Assembly: GCF_001884065.1 (NCBI RefSeq)
Contig: NZ_MACH01000127.1
Coordinates: 78,504 to 142,503 of the forward strand
Direction: 5' to 3'
Length of the DNA: 64,000 nt
DNA from: Bacillus proteolyticus
GTDB lineage: Bacteria > Bacillota > Bacilli > Bacillales > Bacillaceae_G
In this document: positions 50,138-60,718 of the stretch, piece by piece
How the letters are laid out: every line of letters starts with the position of its first letter
Position numbering within the stretch: the first letter of the stretch is position 1
The notes under the pieces: model-generated
Seen by the model: only the letters and a program-made list of their open reading frames with translations
Told to the model about the DNA's origin: nothing
Databases searched by the model: none
Position numbers and translations under genes: made by a program

Positions 50138-52270
50138 TTATTCATCATCTTGTGCTTTATTTTTTTTCTCTTTTTCATCTTTTGGAGCTTCACCAGTTAA
50201 TGCTTGTTTTTTCAAATCAAAGTAAGCGTCCATTATTTCACGACCAATATATCCATTAATCCCTGTTTTATCATCATGTACCCACGGAACAACAACAGAA
50301 AATGCTACTTCTGGATCTTCAAGTGGTGCATAACCTACTAATGTTAAGTTATATGTTTCAACACGCTCATTTTTTGCATTTCTACCAATCTCTTTATCTC
50401 CGCCATATACAGTTTGAGCTGTACCTGTTTTCCCAGCGGCTTTATATGGTGCACCTGCAAAGTATTTTGTAGCTGTACCACCTGTATCGTTAAACACTTG
50501 TCTAAATCCTTCTTGAACACGTTTAATTTGTGATTCAGGCATATCAACACGATTTAATACTTTCGGTTCCATCGATTGAACAACTTTTCCAACTTCTTCT
50601 GGCTTCGCCGATGGCTCGCGAATTTCCTTTACAACTTGCGGTTGCATACGATATCCACCATTTGCAATCGTCGAAATATATTGTGCTAATTGAAGCGGTG
50701 TATACGTATCATACTGTCCGATTGATAAATCTAATAAGAAACCTGGTTGATTTCCTTTACCCATTTGACCAGCAGTTTCATTTGGCAAATCAATTCCTGT
50801 TTTTACACCAAGCCCAAACTGCCCAAAATAGTAACGCATCGTATCAAATGCTTTTTGTGGTATATCTAACGTACCACCTCGTACGTATGGAACACCAGCG
50901 ATATTCATCGCTGTTTTAAACATATAAACGTTAGAAGACATTTTTAACGCTGTAAGGTCATTAATATACCCCATCGTTTTCCAAGATGACTTCGTAGGTG
51001 TCCCTTTTAATTTAATTGGTTCATCTAACTGTACAGCTCCAGGTTGAATTGCACCAGTTTGATATCCCGTAAGTACTGTCGCACCTTTGACAGTTGAACC
51101 CATCGGATAAGAACTCGTCATCGTTCCTAATGCGAAATCTTTCACTTGCGTTTGACCGCCTTCATTTACTAATTGTTTCCCCGCCATAGATAAAACTTCA
51201 CCATTTTTAGGGTTCATCATTACAACGAATGCACGGTCTAAAAGAGGTTCGCTCCCTTTAAATCTCATTAAGTTTTTCGCAAGAATTTCTTCTACGCGCT
51301 TTTGTAATTCCATATCGATTGTTAAATTCAGGTCGTTGCCTCGTTGTCCTTGTGACACATTAATAGTTTCTAAAATATTTCCATCTTTATCTGTAACATT
51401 TCTTACTTCAGCTTTTGTACCGTGTAAGCTATCTTCATATTGTTGCTCAAGGTAACTTTTTCCTACACGATCGTTACGATTATAATCGCGAACAAGATAG
51501 TAATCTAATCTTTCTCTCGGTAATCCTTCATCAGAAGTCGTTACACCACCAAGTACACTTCGGAACATATCATCATACTTATATTTTCGTTCCCAGTCGA
51601 CATTTGTATCTACACCTGGCAATTTCGCCAAATTTTCACTAATAATCGCGTATTCTTCTTCTGTTGCACCTTTTTTAACGATTTGCGGCGTCATTGCATA
51701 TCCGCTTTCCATCTTGCTTTTGATCGCCAATATTTCTAAATCTTTTGGCGACAGTTGATTAATCTCTTCTTCTGTTACACGGCTTCGTTGACGTTCATCT
51801 AGTTCTTTATCGTCAATTTTATTCGTTTTAAACTCTTCACGATCTTTTTTTGAGATTTTTGCTTCTGCTTCTTCTTTATGTAAAGCAAGCCAATAATCTT
51901 TTTTATCGCGATCCGTTAACTTATCTGTTGGGACCTCAATTAAATCTGCTAACTTTTTCGCCGTTTCTAAGCGATCTGCTGCAGTTGATCCCTTCATTTT
52001 TGTAAATGTAATTGTACGAATAGGCTCATTATCTACGACCGCTTCTCCATTACGATCAAATATTTTCCCACGCGGTACAGGATTACTTATCGTTGAATTT
52101 TCTTTCTTCTCAACTTCATTTTTATATTCCTCACCACGAACAATTTGTACGTATCCAAGCCTTACAATAACCGCGGAGAACATTAAAAACACGCAAAAAA
52201 ACAACACGTTTAACCGAAAGGGAACGTGGGTCTTTGTCTTTGTCTGGTTCTTTTTCTGCTTCTTGCTCAT
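50138..52270 (-). CDS. pbpA: Class B penicillin-binding protein (PbpA / PBP2-type)
   Basis: Transpeptidase of about 710 residues for cell-wall elongation. A single N-terminal membrane helix (VLFFCVFLMFSAVIV) is followed by the pedestal domain (RGKIFDRNG, about 65-320) and a transpeptidase domain. Catalytic serine in SSYPMGSTVKG, SSN in LKMSSNVYM and KTG in AAGKTGTAQTVY. A charged, disordered C-terminal tail (Glu/Lys) ends the protein. The start is 52,270 (MSKKQKKNQTKT) with GGGGG upstream. It is followed by pstS in the other direction and preceded by yqgE as in B. subtilis. Confidence 0.94.
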   Translation of the reverse strand: MSKKQKKNQTKTKTHVPFRLNVLFFCVFLMFSAVIVRLGYVQIVRGEEYKNEVEKKENSTISNPVPRGKIFDRNGEAVVDNEPIRTITFTKMKGSTAADRLETAKKLADLIEVPTDKLTDRDKKDYWLALHKEEAEAKISKKDREEFKTNKIDDKELDERQRSRVTEEEINQLSPKDLEILAIKSKMESGYAMTPQIVKKGATEEEYAIISENLAKLPGVDTNVDWERKYKYDDMFRSVLGGVTTSDEGLPRERLDYYLVRDYNRNDRVGKSYLEQQYEDSLHGTKAEVRNVTDKDGNILETINVSQGQRGNDLNLTIDMELQKRVEEILAKNLMRFKGSEPLLDRAFVVMMNPKNGEVLSMAGKQLVNEGGQTQVKDFALGTMTSSYPMGSTVKGATVLTGYQTGAIQPGAVQLDEPIKLKGTPTKSSWKTMGYINDLTALKMSSNVYMFKTAMNIAGVPYVRGGTLDIPQKAFDTMRYYFGQFGLGVKTGIDLPNETAGQMGKGNQPGFLLDLSIGQYDTYTPLQLAQYISTIANGGYRMQPQVVKEIREPSAKPEEVGKVVQSMEPKVLNRVDMPESQIKRVQEGFRQVFNDTGGTATKYFAGAPYKAAGKTGTAQTVYGGDKEIGRNAKNERVETYNLTLVGYAPLEDPEVAFSVVVPWVHDDKTGINGYIGREIMDAYFDLKKQALTGEAPKDEKEKKNKAQDDE

Positions 52271-52379
52271 ACAAACCCCCTCTACCAACAGCTATGTAAT
52301 GTGAAAGGGACACCTTCATACAGGTGTCCTCACTGCTGTCTTACATCTTTTTCTATTCTAGCATAAAACACACGATAAG

Positions 52380-53657
52380 TTAACCTTCTGGTTCAGTTTG
52401 ATTCTGCGCTGTTCCTTGTGCTCCAACGCTGGTTTTGTTCACATTTCCCTCATCATATTTGACATTTTTAACTGCAAAATAAATAAGAAAATGTCCAGCT
52501 CCTAAAATACATAGTAAAAAAGGTAAACTTTTTTCAGGAGGAAAGAATATGACAGCACATAAAAAACTTAAGATGGAACAAATTCTTCCAGCATTTAACC
52601 ATAATTCCCTGACTACTACATATTCTACACGCCATTCTCTCGCCTGTTTTGCTCTACCAATTACATCGTATGTCATGGATCCGTACGGAACGAGTAAAAT
52701 AGGATATGCAACCGCAATACATGCTGCATAAATAAGTAATTTCGTATATGTAACATTGAAAATAACTAAAAATACGACCGCATATAAAATAATACCACCG
52801 AGTAAAATGGCTTTTTTTCGCCATTCCTTCTTTAACATGCGGGCAACTAAATAATAGCATACAAATGATACTGCAGAGTTCACTAAACTATATTTCCCTA
52901 ACGCTAACTCGCTACCAGATGCTAAATAGACGTATACCGAAATAACGAAAATAAACGTTCCTTCTCTCAAACCCTGGAAGAAATGAGCGCGCGTAATTCT
53001 TCCCCAGTTTTCATCAACTTGCCGCTCTTTCAATACTTGTACAATTTCATAGCGCCCTTCACATTCTCTCTTTGATAAAAAAAAGCTTAAAACAACCGCA
53101 ATCGCAAATAGCATTAACGAGAGGAAAAAAACGACCGTATAACCACTCCATTTTTCCATACGTGAAATTGTATATCCGGCTGCAATTGGCCCAATCATTC
53201 CAGAGAACGATGTAAGAAGTCCGAGAAAACCGTTAAAAAAGTCTCTTGTTTCTGGTTCTGTAATCTCAAAAGTCAACAAGTTAAATGCAAGCCAATAAAA
53301 TCCATAACCAACTCCCAAAAGAGCTCCCATTAGTAAAATATAGTGAGATGCACTTTTTCCCGCTACTAAAACGACGATAAAAAAAACAGCTAACGTGCCT
53401 ACACCTATTCGCAATAAAATCGAACGATCAATACGTTTCGCTAATTTCCCGCCCACAAGAAATGTTAGAGGCTGTAATACAACGCTGGCCAAATTATACA
53501 AGCCCAGATTTACATAATTTTGTGTTTGCTTCCATAAATAAATGTTTACAAACGTATTTGATAAAGAAATTGCGAGCGTGTATAAACCGCCTATAACGAG
53601 CAATAATACTAAATCCCGATTCACTTCAACATCACCAATTACATGTTTCCACTTCAT
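52380..53657 (-). CDS. yqgE: Major facilitator superfamily transporter (YqgE)
   Basis: Twelve-helix permease of about 425 residues. The motif-A region is GGKLAKRIDRSIL; RDFFNGFLGLLTSFSGMIGPI and a central charged loop (REGTF) are visible. I start at ATG 53,657 with GGAGAG. Next to pbpA and sodA as in B. subtilis; substrate unknown. An unusual hydrophilic C-terminal tail (GAQGTAQNQTEPEG) ends the protein. Confidence 0.82.
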   Translation of the reverse strand: MKWKHVIGDVEVNRDLVLLLVIGGLYTLAISLSNTFVNIYLWKQTQNYVNLGLYNLASVVLQPLTFLVGGKLAKRIDRSILLRIGVGTLAVFFIVVLVAGKSASHYILLMGALLGVGYGFYWLAFNLLTFEITEPETRDFFNGFLGLLTSFSGMIGPIAAGYTISRMEKWSGYTVVFFLSLMLFAIAVVLSFFLSKRECEGRYEIVQVLKERQVDENWGRITRAHFFQGLREGTFIFVISVYVYLASGSELALGKYSLVNSAVSFVCYYLVARMLKKEWRKKAILLGGIILYAVVFLVIFNVTYTKLLIYAACIAVAYPILLVPYGSMTYDVIGRAKQAREWRVEYVVVRELWLNAGRICSILSFLCAVIFFPPEKSLPFLLCILGAGHFLIYFAVKNVKYDEGNVNKTSVGAQGTAQNQTEPEG

Positions 53658-53725
53658 ACACAACTCTCCTTTACTTCATGTTCTAGTCTTCCAAAGACAA
53701 GCTCAATTATGTAAAAGGAGAGCAT

Positions 53726-53762
53726 AGAAAAAAGCTAGGAGAAAACTTCTAGCTTTTTTTAG
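53726..53762 (-). terminator. Terminator after sodA
   Basis: AAGCTAGGAG/CTTCTAGCTT, AAAA loop, T-run. Confidence 0.85.
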
Positions 53763-53777
53763 CTGTATTAACTTTAA

Positions 53778-54389
53778 TTATTTTGCTTCTTGGTAAAGTT
53801 TTTCAGCAACGTTCCAATCTACAACGTTCCAGAATGCACCGATGTAGTCAGGACGACGGTTTTGGTAATTTAAGTAGTAAGCATGCTCCCAAACATCTAA
53901 ACCGATAACTGGAGTTTTACCTTCAGTTATCGGAGAATCTTGGTTTGGAGTGCTTGTTACTTCTAACTCACCATTGTTTACTACTAACCAAGCCCAACCA
54001 GAACCGAAGCGAGTTGCGCCAGCTTTTGCGAATTCTTCTTTGAATGTATCGAAGCTACCGAATTTCGCTTCAATCGCAGTTGCAAGTTCGCCTACTGGTT
54101 GTCCTCCGCCGTTTGGAGATAGGATTGTCCAGAAGAATGTATGGTTAGCATGTCCGCCACCATTGTTACGTACTGCTGTACGGATTGCTTCAGGTACTTC
54201 GTTTAAGTTTGTTACTAATTCTTCAACGCTTTTATCAGCTAATTCTGCATGACCTTCTAAAGCAGCGTTTAAGTTTGTAATATACGTGTTGTGATGTTTT
54301 GTATGATGGATGTTCATTGTTTCTTTATCAAAGTGAGGTTCTAAAGCATCATACGCATAAGGTAAATTTGGTAATTCGTGTTTTGCCAT
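53778..54389 (-). CDS. sodA: Manganese superoxide dismutase
   Basis: Cytoplasmic enzyme of 203 residues that removes superoxide. Metal ligands by pattern: His27 in [12 protein letters not shown], His in [11 protein letters not shown], Asp and His in [10 protein letters not shown]. Gly in GGGHANH and the NNGGGHANH context suit the manganese form. The gene is monocistronic with a terminator. GGGAGGAATATAAC precedes the ATG. Confidence 0.96.
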   Translation of the reverse strand: MAKHELPNLPYAYDALEPHFDKETMNIHHTKHHNTYITNLNAALEGHAELADKSVEELVTNLNEVPEAIRTAVRNNGGGHANHTFFWTILSPNGGGQPVGELATAIEAKFGSFDTFKEEFAKAGATRFGSGWAWLVVNNGELEVTSTPNQDSPITEGKTPVIGLDVWEHAYYLNYQNRRPDYIGAFWNVVDWNVAEKLYQEAK

Positions 54390-54551
54390 TGTTATATTCC
54401 TCCCGGTTTATGTATTGTCACTATATATGTGACATACAACTTCATTCTACCCTAATTGCCATAGGGTGCAAACAAATAAATCACATTATCTTGCTATCAT
54501 TAAAGTAGCAAAATTCCCACTTCTTTTCAATTAAAATGCTCATATATCCGT

Positions 54552-54580
54552 AAAAAAAGCTTCCTTCTACAAGGAAGCTT
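54552..54580 (-). terminator. Terminator after tRNA-Ile2
   Basis: AAGCTTCCTT/AAGGAAGCTT with CTAC loop and a T-run on the minus strand. Confidence 0.85.
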
Positions 54581-54612
54581 CCTGCTGACATAATAAACAT
54601 GCGAAATGGATA

Positions 54613-54686
54613 TGGACCCTGTAGGACTCGAACCTACGACCGGACGGTTATGAGCCGTCTGCTCTAACCAACTGAGCTAAGGGTCC
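54613..54686 (-). tRNA. trnI: tRNA-Ile2 (anticodon CAU, lysidine type)
   Basis: Full cloverleaf on the minus strand: GGACCCT/AGGGTCC acceptor stem, D arm with AGCTCAGTTGGTTAGAGC, anticodon stem GACGG/CCGTC with loop CTCATAA, and the T arm GTAGG/CCTAC around TTCGAGT. The anticodon CAT with this stem matches the AUA-reading isoleucine tRNA that TilS converts to lysidine. The initiator type is excluded (no three G-C pairs under the loop). The 3' CCA is not encoded. Confidence 0.88.
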
Positions 54687-54926
54687 ACAATTATGTATGT
54701 AACATTAAAAATAACTAAATTCCCATTGGCTATATCGTTTGAGAAATGTAAGATAAATTTACCATATACAAAAGAAAAGTGTCAATTGTATTTTTCTCTC
54801 CTAAAAGAAGAAAATTAAGTAAGAAGAACTTTAGTCCCTTCTACTATATGTAAAGATAATATATCTTGAGCTTCTCTAGATTCGTACGTTACAATGATTT
54901 TATACATACATAAAGGAAGTGAATCT

Positions 54927-55694
54927 ATGTCCATTTTTACACAGCTAGCAAAAAGCGTATATTCGCCTAAAGATATGGCGCTTTTCCGTTTTCAAAAAAT
55001 CGGTAAAACCATTTTGTATATTATGCTTCTTTGCCTAATCACTACTATTCCAAGAACTTTCTTGTACGGTAGCGTTATTCAAGATGGTGTTAACATGGTA
55101 AATAAAGTGATCGAAAAAGATTTACCTGATTTCAAAATTGAAAATGGCGAACTAACAGCTGATATTGACCAACCTATCGAAAAAGAAGATGGAAATGCCC
55201 TTTTCGTATTTGATCCAAATTCAACAGACTTAGAAAAATATCAAAATAAAACAGGTTTATTTGTTTTAAAAGATAAAGTAGTCTCCATGGGAAATGGCCA
55301 ACCACAAACATACTCTTATAATGACTTATTAGGTGCATCTCTTGAGAAGAAAGATTTACAAGATTTCATTTCGTTATTTGACAGTATTTATCCAATCTTA
55401 CTATTCGTTATTGGGTTCTTACTGTACTTGTTCCAATTATTTATTACCTTTGTAGGAGTTACATTACTTGCCTTCATCGGTTCTGCAATGAGCGGTCAAC
55501 GCAAATTATCTTATAAACAAGTTTGGACGTTAACTGCTTACAGCTACACAATTCCAACAATCTTCTTTATGGTTATGGATTTATTCAAAATAAACGTACC
55601 TGGAGCAACATTCATTTACATTGCAGTTGTTTTAATCGTTCTATACTTAACAATTAAAGAAGTTCCAAAACCAAAAGATAAACAAGAACTATAA
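54927..55694 (+). CDS. yqgB: DUF1189 membrane protein YqgB
   Basis: A 255-residue protein starting MSIFTQLAKSVYSPKDMALF. N-terminal helix (ILYIMLLCLITTIP), an extracellular domain (ENGELTADIDQPI), three more helices and a short basic tail. Fits DUF1189 and, by position, B. subtilis YqgB. AAGGAAG precedes the ATG. Function unknown. Confidence 0.87.
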   Translation: MSIFTQLAKSVYSPKDMALFRFQKIGKTILYIMLLCLITTIPRTFLYGSVIQDGVNMVNKVIEKDLPDFKIENGELTADIDQPIEKEDGNALFVFDPNSTDLEKYQNKTGLFVLKDKVVSMGNGQPQTYSYNDLLGASLEKKDLQDFISLFDSIYPILLFVIGFLLYLFQLFITFVGVTLLAFIGSAMSGQRKLSYKQVWTLTAYSYTIPTIFFMVMDLFKINVPGATFIYIAVVLIVLYLTIKEVPKPKDKQEL

Positions 55695-55722
55695 AAAAAT
55701 GCCTAAATAGGCATTTTTTTTT
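55693..55722 (+). terminator. Terminator after yqgB
   Basis: AAAAATGCCTA/TAGGCATTTTT with a 2-nt loop and long T-run. Confidence 0.88.
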
Positions 55723-55759
55723 TGGACAAGCATATATTCCTAGCAAAGGAGTGAAGGAT

Positions 55760-56125
55760 ATGAAGAGATTAGGTGTACTCTTATTCGTGCTTGTCCTCGG
55801 TTATATATTTTATTACGACATTAAAATCGGTACTTTACCGATGTTAAGTTCATACAAAAAAACAACAGCTGCCGAAACGATAAAAAAAGAAAATACAGAT
55901 ACAAAGCAGAATAAAGAGAAAGAAACAGAAAAAGAAACGGATACAGCTTATAAAGCAATTGAAGTAAAAACTGGTGATACAGTCCTTTCTATTACAGAAG
56001 CGATCAATAAGAAAAAAATTCCTTCTATTGAAAAAGTAATTGATGATTTTAAACAATTAAATAAAAATACATCTGCTACAAAAATCCAAGTTGGAAAGTC
56101 TTATAAATTCCCGTTATATCAATAA
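55760..56125 (+). CDS. yqfZ: YqfZ-like LysM-type protein
   Basis: A 121-residue protein, MKRLGVLLFVLVLGYIFYYD: a membrane anchor, then a charged linker rich in Lys, Glu and Thr, then a LysM-like domain (KTGDTVLSITEAINKKKIPS to VGKSYKFPLYQ). Position next to ispG agrees with yqfZ. The LysM would bind peptidoglycan on the outside. AAGGAGTG lies before the ATG. Confidence 0.82.
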   Translation: MKRLGVLLFVLVLGYIFYYDIKIGTLPMLSSYKKTTAAETIKKENTDTKQNKEKETEKETDTAYKAIEVKTGDTVLSITEAINKKKIPSIEKVIDDFKQLNKNTSATKIQVGKSYKFPLYQ

Positions 56126-56281
56126 GCCATCACTTAATCCTTGTCAATTACATAAAGGCGCTGATACAATAGTAAAAGTGAAACCGAGTACTTTGGTTTC
56201 TATAGCCCTTTCTCACACATACTATCATTGATGTAAGGGACTAAAATAAGAAACTTCTTTTATAAGGAGAGCGATCTATTC

Positions 56282-57394
56282 GTGAATGAAATGACTCATC
56301 GTACAAAAACACGTCCAGTTAAAGTCGGTAATTTAACAATTGGCGGTAACAATGAATTAATTATACAAAGTATGACGACAACAAAAACACATGATGTTGA
56401 GGCTACAGTTGCTGAAATTAAACGTTTAGAAGAAGCAGGCTGTCAAGTCGTTCGTGTTGCTGTTCCAGACGAGCGCGCAGCAAATGCTATTGCTGATATT
56501 AAAAAACAAATCAACATTCCACTTGTTGCTGATATTCATTTTGATTATCGCCTTGCTTTAAAAGCAATCGAAGGCGGCATTGATAAAGTACGTATCAATC
56601 CAGGTAATATTGGACGTCGCCATAAAGTAGAAGCTGTTGTAAACGCAGCGAAAGAGCGTGGCATTCCAATCCGTATCGGCGTAAATGCAGGTTCATTAGA
56701 ACGTCACATTTTAGAAAAATATGGATACCCAACTGCTGATGGTATGGTCGAGAGCGCACTGCACCATATTAAAATTTTAGAGGACTTAGATTTCCACGAT
56801 ATTATCGTATCAATGAAAGCCTCTGATGTTAACTTAGCAATTGAAGCATATGAAAAAGCCGCTCGCGCTTTTGATTATCCATTACATTTAGGTATTACAG
56901 AATCAGGAACTTTGTTTGCTGGAACTGTAAAAAGCGCTGCTGGTCTTGGAGCAATTTTAAATAAAGGTATCGGAAATACACTACGTATTTCTTTAAGTGC
57001 TGATCCAGTGGAAGAAGTAAAGGTTGCACGTGAACTATTAAAGTCATTCGGTCTTGCATCTAATGCCGCAACACTTATTTCTTGTCCAACTTGTGGTCGT
57101 ATTGAAATTGACCTAATTAGCATCGCTAATGAAGTAGAAGAATATATCTCTACACTTCAAGTTCCAATTAAAGTTGCGGTACTTGGCTGCGCTGTAAACG
57201 GTCCTGGTGAAGCTCGTGAAGCTGACATCGGTATTGCTGGTGCACGCGGAGAAGGTTTATTATTCCGTAAAGGGCAAGTTGTTCGTAAAGTACCAGAAGA
57301 AACTATGGTAGAAGAACTGAAAAAAGAAATTGATGTAATCGCTGCTGAAATGGCTGCCGAACGAGAAAAAGAAAAAGAAAAACAAGAACAATAA
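56282..57394 (+). CDS. ispG: 4-hydroxy-3-methylbut-2-en-1-yl diphosphate synthase (IspG)
   Basis: MEP-pathway enzyme that reduces MEcPP to HMBPP using a [4Fe-4S] cluster. 370 residues. TIM-barrel part ([29 protein letters not shown]), then the cluster cysteines in [12 protein letters not shown] and [14 protein letters not shown]. The start is GTG 56,282 ([12 protein letters not shown]) with AAGGAGAG; an inner ATG three codons on is possible. A terminator follows. Confidence 0.95.
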   Translation: MNEMTHRTKTRPVKVGNLTIGGNNELIIQSMTTTKTHDVEATVAEIKRLEEAGCQVVRVAVPDERAANAIADIKKQINIPLVADIHFDYRLALKAIEGGIDKVRINPGNIGRRHKVEAVVNAAKERGIPIRIGVNAGSLERHILEKYGYPTADGMVESALHHIKILEDLDFHDIIVSMKASDVNLAIEAYEKAARAFDYPLHLGITESGTLFAGTVKSAAGLGAILNKGIGNTLRISLSADPVEEVKVARELLKSFGLASNAATLISCPTCGRIEIDLISIANEVEEYISTLQVPIKVAVLGCAVNGPGEAREADIGIAGARGEGLLFRKGQVVRKVPEETMVEELKKEIDVIAAEMAAEREKEKEKQEQ

Positions 57395-57433
57395 AAAAGA
57401 CGGTTGCCCACAATTTTTGTGAGCAACCTTTTT
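57393..57433 (+). terminator. Terminator after ispG
   Basis: GGTTGCCCAC/GTGAGCAACC with a loop of 7 nt or so and five T. Confidence 0.82.
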
Positions 57434-57443
57434 ACATTTAAAT

Positions 57444-57477
57444 TAAAAACTCGTCAGTTAATAACCGACGAGTTTTC
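57444..57477 (-). terminator. Terminator after zur
   Basis: AAAACTCGTC/GACGAGTTTT, 11-nt loop, T-run on the minus strand. Confidence 0.88.
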
Positions 57478-57891
57478 TCATTTTGCACATTTTGGACAAC
57501 GACCATATATTTCGAACTTATGTCCCGTTACCTCATAACCTTTAAAATCTTTATTCATAAAATCCATTGGGCAAGAAGTGATTTCTTTCGTACCACCACA
57601 ATCTAAACAAATAAAATGATGATGATGTTCCATAATAGAGCACGTAAAACGAAAATGTTTTTCACCATTTAATTCCGTTTGCTCTAAAACTCCAATTTCA
57701 GCGAATACCGTTAAGTTACGATAAATCGTATCGAAACTAAGTCCTGGATAATCATCCTTCATATGCTCTAAAACGTCTTTCGCAGTTAAATAACGATTAT
57801 GTGCCGCGAATAATCTTAGCATCTCTTCCCTTTTCCCCGTATGTTTATATCCTTTTTCCTTCATTAGGCGTAAAGCTTCTGTTAGATTCAT
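57478..57891 (-). CDS. zur: Zinc uptake regulator Zur (Fur family)
   Basis: A 137-residue repressor. Winged helix with [20 protein letters not shown] and [15 protein letters not shown] as recognition helix, [20 protein letters not shown] as the regulatory metal region, and structural zinc in CLDC and CPKC. Start 57,891 ([14 protein letters not shown]); the upstream frame overlaps znuB by 35 nt, but the box at GGGATAGG suits this start. Last gene of znuC-znuB-zur, so it is likely autoregulated. Confidence 0.92.
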   Translation of the reverse strand: MNLTEALRLMKEKGYKHTGKREEMLRLFAAHNRYLTAKDVLEHMKDDYPGLSFDTIYRNLTVFAEIGVLEQTELNGEKHFRFTCSIMEHHHHFICLDCGGTKEITSCPMDFMNKDFKGYEVTGHKFEIYGRCPKCAK

Positions 57892-57904
57892 ACCTATCCC
57901 TACT

Positions 57905-58738
57905 TTATGCAGTTTTTTTCTTCTTCCATAAAATCGCACCGATTAAAATAAGAACCGCTATCATAACGATTGTACCACCTGGTGCTAGATCAAGTTGATA
58001 CGAAGCAAACATTCCACCAATTACTGCAATTTCACCAAATAAAATGGAAAAGAAAATTGTTTGTTTAAATCCTTTTGCAATACGAATACTTGCTGCAACT
58101 GGTAACGTCATTAAAGATGATACGAGAAGAACACCTACAACCCGCATTGATACCGCAATTACAAGAGCAACTAATATAATGAAAATAAAGTGAATCCACT
58201 TTGCACTCAAACCGGTTGATACAGCGTATTCCTCATCAAATGATAGTAAAAACAACTCTTTGTATAATAAAACAATCGTTATAATAACTACAATTGCTAC
58301 TATACCAATAATAATTAAATCCGCACTTGTCACAGCACTTACACTACCAAATAAATAACTAAATAAATCCGTATTGAATCCATTAGCAAGTGAAATGAAG
58401 ATAACTCCAATCCCCATCCCTGCTGAAAGTATAATCGGAATTGCTAATTCTTGATAATGTTTATATACAGTACGTAATTTTTCAATTAGCAATGCTCCAC
58501 CGATTGAAAAAAGCATTCCCATATATAAGGGGTTTAAAAACCCACCGGTAAAGATTGTCTTTTCAAGTAATAAACTTGCTGCAATTCCCGATAACGTCAC
58601 ATGACTTAATGCATCCGCAATAAGCGACATACGACGAATTACAACGAACACGCCGATAAGTGGTGCGACAAGCCCTATTAAAACACCAGCGTATAAAGAA
58701 TTACGTAAAAAATCATATTGTAAAAAATCCTGTATCAT
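57905..58738 (-). CDS. znuB: Zinc ABC transporter permease (ZnuB/AdcB type)
   Basis: Integral membrane subunit of 277 residues with about eight helices. Metal-type permease marks: [19 protein letters not shown] and [20 protein letters not shown]. Overlaps znuC by 1 nt and comes 13 nt before zur. Substrate inferred from operon context (Zur box and zur); manganese cannot be excluded by sequence alone. Confidence 0.88.
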   Translation of the reverse strand: MIQDFLQYDFLRNSLYAGVLIGLVAPLIGVFVVIRRMSLIADALSHVTLSGIAASLLLEKTIFTGGFLNPLYMGMLFSIGGALLIEKLRTVYKHYQELAIPIILSAGMGIGVIFISLANGFNTDLFSYLFGSVSAVTSADLIIIGIVAIVVIITIVLLYKELFLLSFDEEYAVSTGLSAKWIHFIFIILVALVIAVSMRVVGVLLVSSLMTLPVAASIRIAKGFKQTIFFSILFGEIAVIGGMFASYQLDLAPGGTIVMIAVLILIGAILWKKKKTA

Positions 58739-59508
58739 TATATCCTCCCGTGATGCCCATGTTCATGTTCTAAGCGATGAACATGATGTCCATATAAAAT
58801 CGACATTTCGGCATCTTCTAACTCTCGGAATTTCTCTACATTCCCATGGAAATGTAGATGCTGATTTAAACATGCAACATGCGTCACCTTCTCTGTTACA
58901 GCACCCATATCGTGCGTAACAAGAATTAACGTGATCCCTAGCCTTTTGTTTAAATCCTCTAGTATCTCATAGAAGCTTTCCACATTTTTCACATCAATCC
59001 CAACAGTAGGCTCGTCCAAAATAAGTAATTCCGGATCACTTACAAGTGCACGAGCAATAAATACACGTTGTTGCTGTCCACCAGAAAGCTCTCCAATGTT
59101 GCGACCTTGAAACTCGCTCATCCCTACATCAGCAATCGCTTTTTCTACTTTCGCCTTATCGTCTTTCGTAAAGAAGCGAAAAAGACCTTTTTTGGAAACA
59201 AGTCCCATTGAAACAACTTCAAAGACAGTCGCCGGGAAACCTGAGTTAAAGCTATTTGCCTTTTGAGATACATAACCAACTTTATTCCACTCTTTAAATT
59301 TTTTACTATCAATGCCAAACAATCTAATACTTCCTTGCTTCGGCTTTAAAACACCCAATAAACATTTAAGTAAAGTCGATTTCCCTGAACCATTCGGTCC
59401 AACTAAACCTAAAAAAGCTCCCTTCGGAACTTGCAAATTAATATCTTCTAACACATTTCGATCTTCATACCGAAACGTAAGTCCTTCTATTTCTAATATA
59501 TTATTCAT
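58738..59508 (-). CDS. znuC: Zinc ABC transporter ATP-binding protein (ZnuC/AdcC type)
   Basis: A 256-residue ATPase. GPNGSGKST (Walker A), VGYVSQKANSF (Q-loop), LSGGQQQR signature, LLILDEPTVGID (Walker B) and THDMGAV (H-loop). The C-terminus is His-rich (YGHHVHRLEHEHGHHGRI), which may bind zinc. The gene starts the operon; its promoter has a Zur box. Confidence 0.9.
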   Translation of the reverse strand: MNNILEIEGLTFRYEDRNVLEDINLQVPKGAFLGLVGPNGSGKSTLLKCLLGVLKPKQGSIRLFGIDSKKFKEWNKVGYVSQKANSFNSGFPATVFEVVSMGLVSKKGLFRFFTKDDKAKVEKAIADVGMSEFQGRNIGELSGGQQQRVFIARALVSDPELLILDEPTVGIDVKNVESFYEILEDLNKRLGITLILVTHDMGAVTEKVTHVACLNQHLHFHGNVEKFRELEDAEMSILYGHHVHRLEHEHGHHGRI

Positions 59509-59524
59509 TACACATCACCTATTT

Positions 59525-59587
59525 TAATTCAGAATGATTCCGATTTATCTCTATTTGAATTATAGTACAGCTTATTATAGTTGTAAA
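59525..59587 (-). promoter_or_regulatory. Promoter and Zur box of znuC-znuB-zur
   Basis: Minus strand: TTTACA (59,582-59,587), 17-bp spacer, TATAAT (59,559-59,564). Just downstream is TAAATCGGAATCATTCTGAA and TTA (59,525-59,547), which matches the Bacillus Zur operator TAAATCGTAATNATTACGATTTA except at four positions. A repressor there would block transcription start. Confidence 0.85.
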
Positions 59588-59636
59588 CCAATCTGCCCAA
59601 AATATATTCCTTATTTCCAGAAACCTTACTATTATA

Positions 59637-59666
59637 ACAAAAAGCAGAGAAAATTTCTCTGCTTTC
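59637..59666 (-). terminator. Terminator after yqfU
   Basis: Near-perfect palindrome AAAGCAGAGAAA/TTTCTCTGCTTT with T-run on the minus strand. Confidence 0.82.
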
Positions 59667-59688
59667 GAAAGATATTGTAATTAATTTT

Positions 59689-60567
59689 TTAGTGAATCGC
59701 TGATTTAAACTTACCGCCATTCGTCTCTTGCGTACTCATAATCGTAACAAAGGCATTTTCATCAATTTCATGCACAATCGACTTTAACTTCGTCACTTCA
59801 AGACGCGTTACAACTGCATAAATAACTTCTTTTTCTTTATCTGTATAGCCACCTTTAGCAACAAGTTTTGTTGTTCCACGGCCAAGGCGGTGTAAAATTG
59901 CATTTGATACTTCTTCATATTGATCTGACACTATTAAAACCGCTTTCGTTTCGTCTAATCCTTGAATTACTGTATCAATTGTTTTAAATGCGATATAGTA
60001 CGTCATAACAGAATACATCGCCTGTTCGACACCAAATACAAATGCTGCCCATGCAAAAATGAATAAATTCACAAACATTACAAATTCACCAACAGAGAAA
60101 GGTAATTTCTTCGTTAATAAAATCCCCATAATTTCTGTTCCGTCCATTGATCCACCATGACGAATAACAAGTCCTACACCAAGCCCTAAAATAAGACCAC
60201 CAAAAACTGTTGCTAAAATCGGCTCTGTTGTAAATGGTGGGATAGCATGCAACGTTGATTCAATAAATGCTAAAGCTACAATTCCAAATGCTGAAGATAA
60301 CATGAATGTTTTTCCAATTTGCTTATACCCGGAGTACATAAAAGGAATGTTGAGGATAACAACTAAAGTAGAAAAACTTAACCACCAAATATTAGGAGTA
60401 AGATAATCTAATATAAGAGAAATACCAATAATTCCACCATCGATAATTTTATTTGGCATTAAAAACAGTTCAATCGCTACCGCTGCACACGCTGCCCCAA
60501 AGACAATCATAACTAAACGATATACAAGATGAATAACACTTTCTTTTCGATGTTGCTTTTTCTCCAT
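59689..60567 (-). CDS. yqfU: YitT-family membrane protein YqfU
   Basis: A 292-residue protein with five to six helices (about 15-180) and a soluble C-terminal DUF2179 domain ([40 protein letters not shown]). The N-terminal membrane part carries [12 protein letters not shown], a family motif. Next to yqfT and nfo as in B. subtilis. Function not established. Confidence 0.88.
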   Translation of the reverse strand: MEKKQHRKESVIHLVYRLVMIVFGAACAAVAIELFLMPNKIIDGGIIGISLILDYLTPNIWWLSFSTLVVILNIPFMYSGYKQIGKTFMLSSAFGIVALAFIESTLHAIPPFTTEPILATVFGGLILGLGVGLVIRHGGSMDGTEIMGILLTKKLPFSVGEFVMFVNLFIFAWAAFVFGVEQAMYSVMTYYIAFKTIDTVIQGLDETKAVLIVSDQYEEVSNAILHRLGRGTTKLVAKGGYTDKEKEVIYAVVTRLEVTKLKSIVHEIDENAFVTIMSTQETNGGKFKSAIH

Positions 60568-60718
60568 AAGTCCTCCTTATACTCTTTATCTATAGTTTTG
60601 TTCTTATATTATAGCATAAGCTTCTTTTTCTCATGGAAAAAACGAAACTCTATAAGAATATATACAAGCTATGTGCACATATATTTCGATAGTAGAACGT
60701 GTGAAGGAGGACAACACG

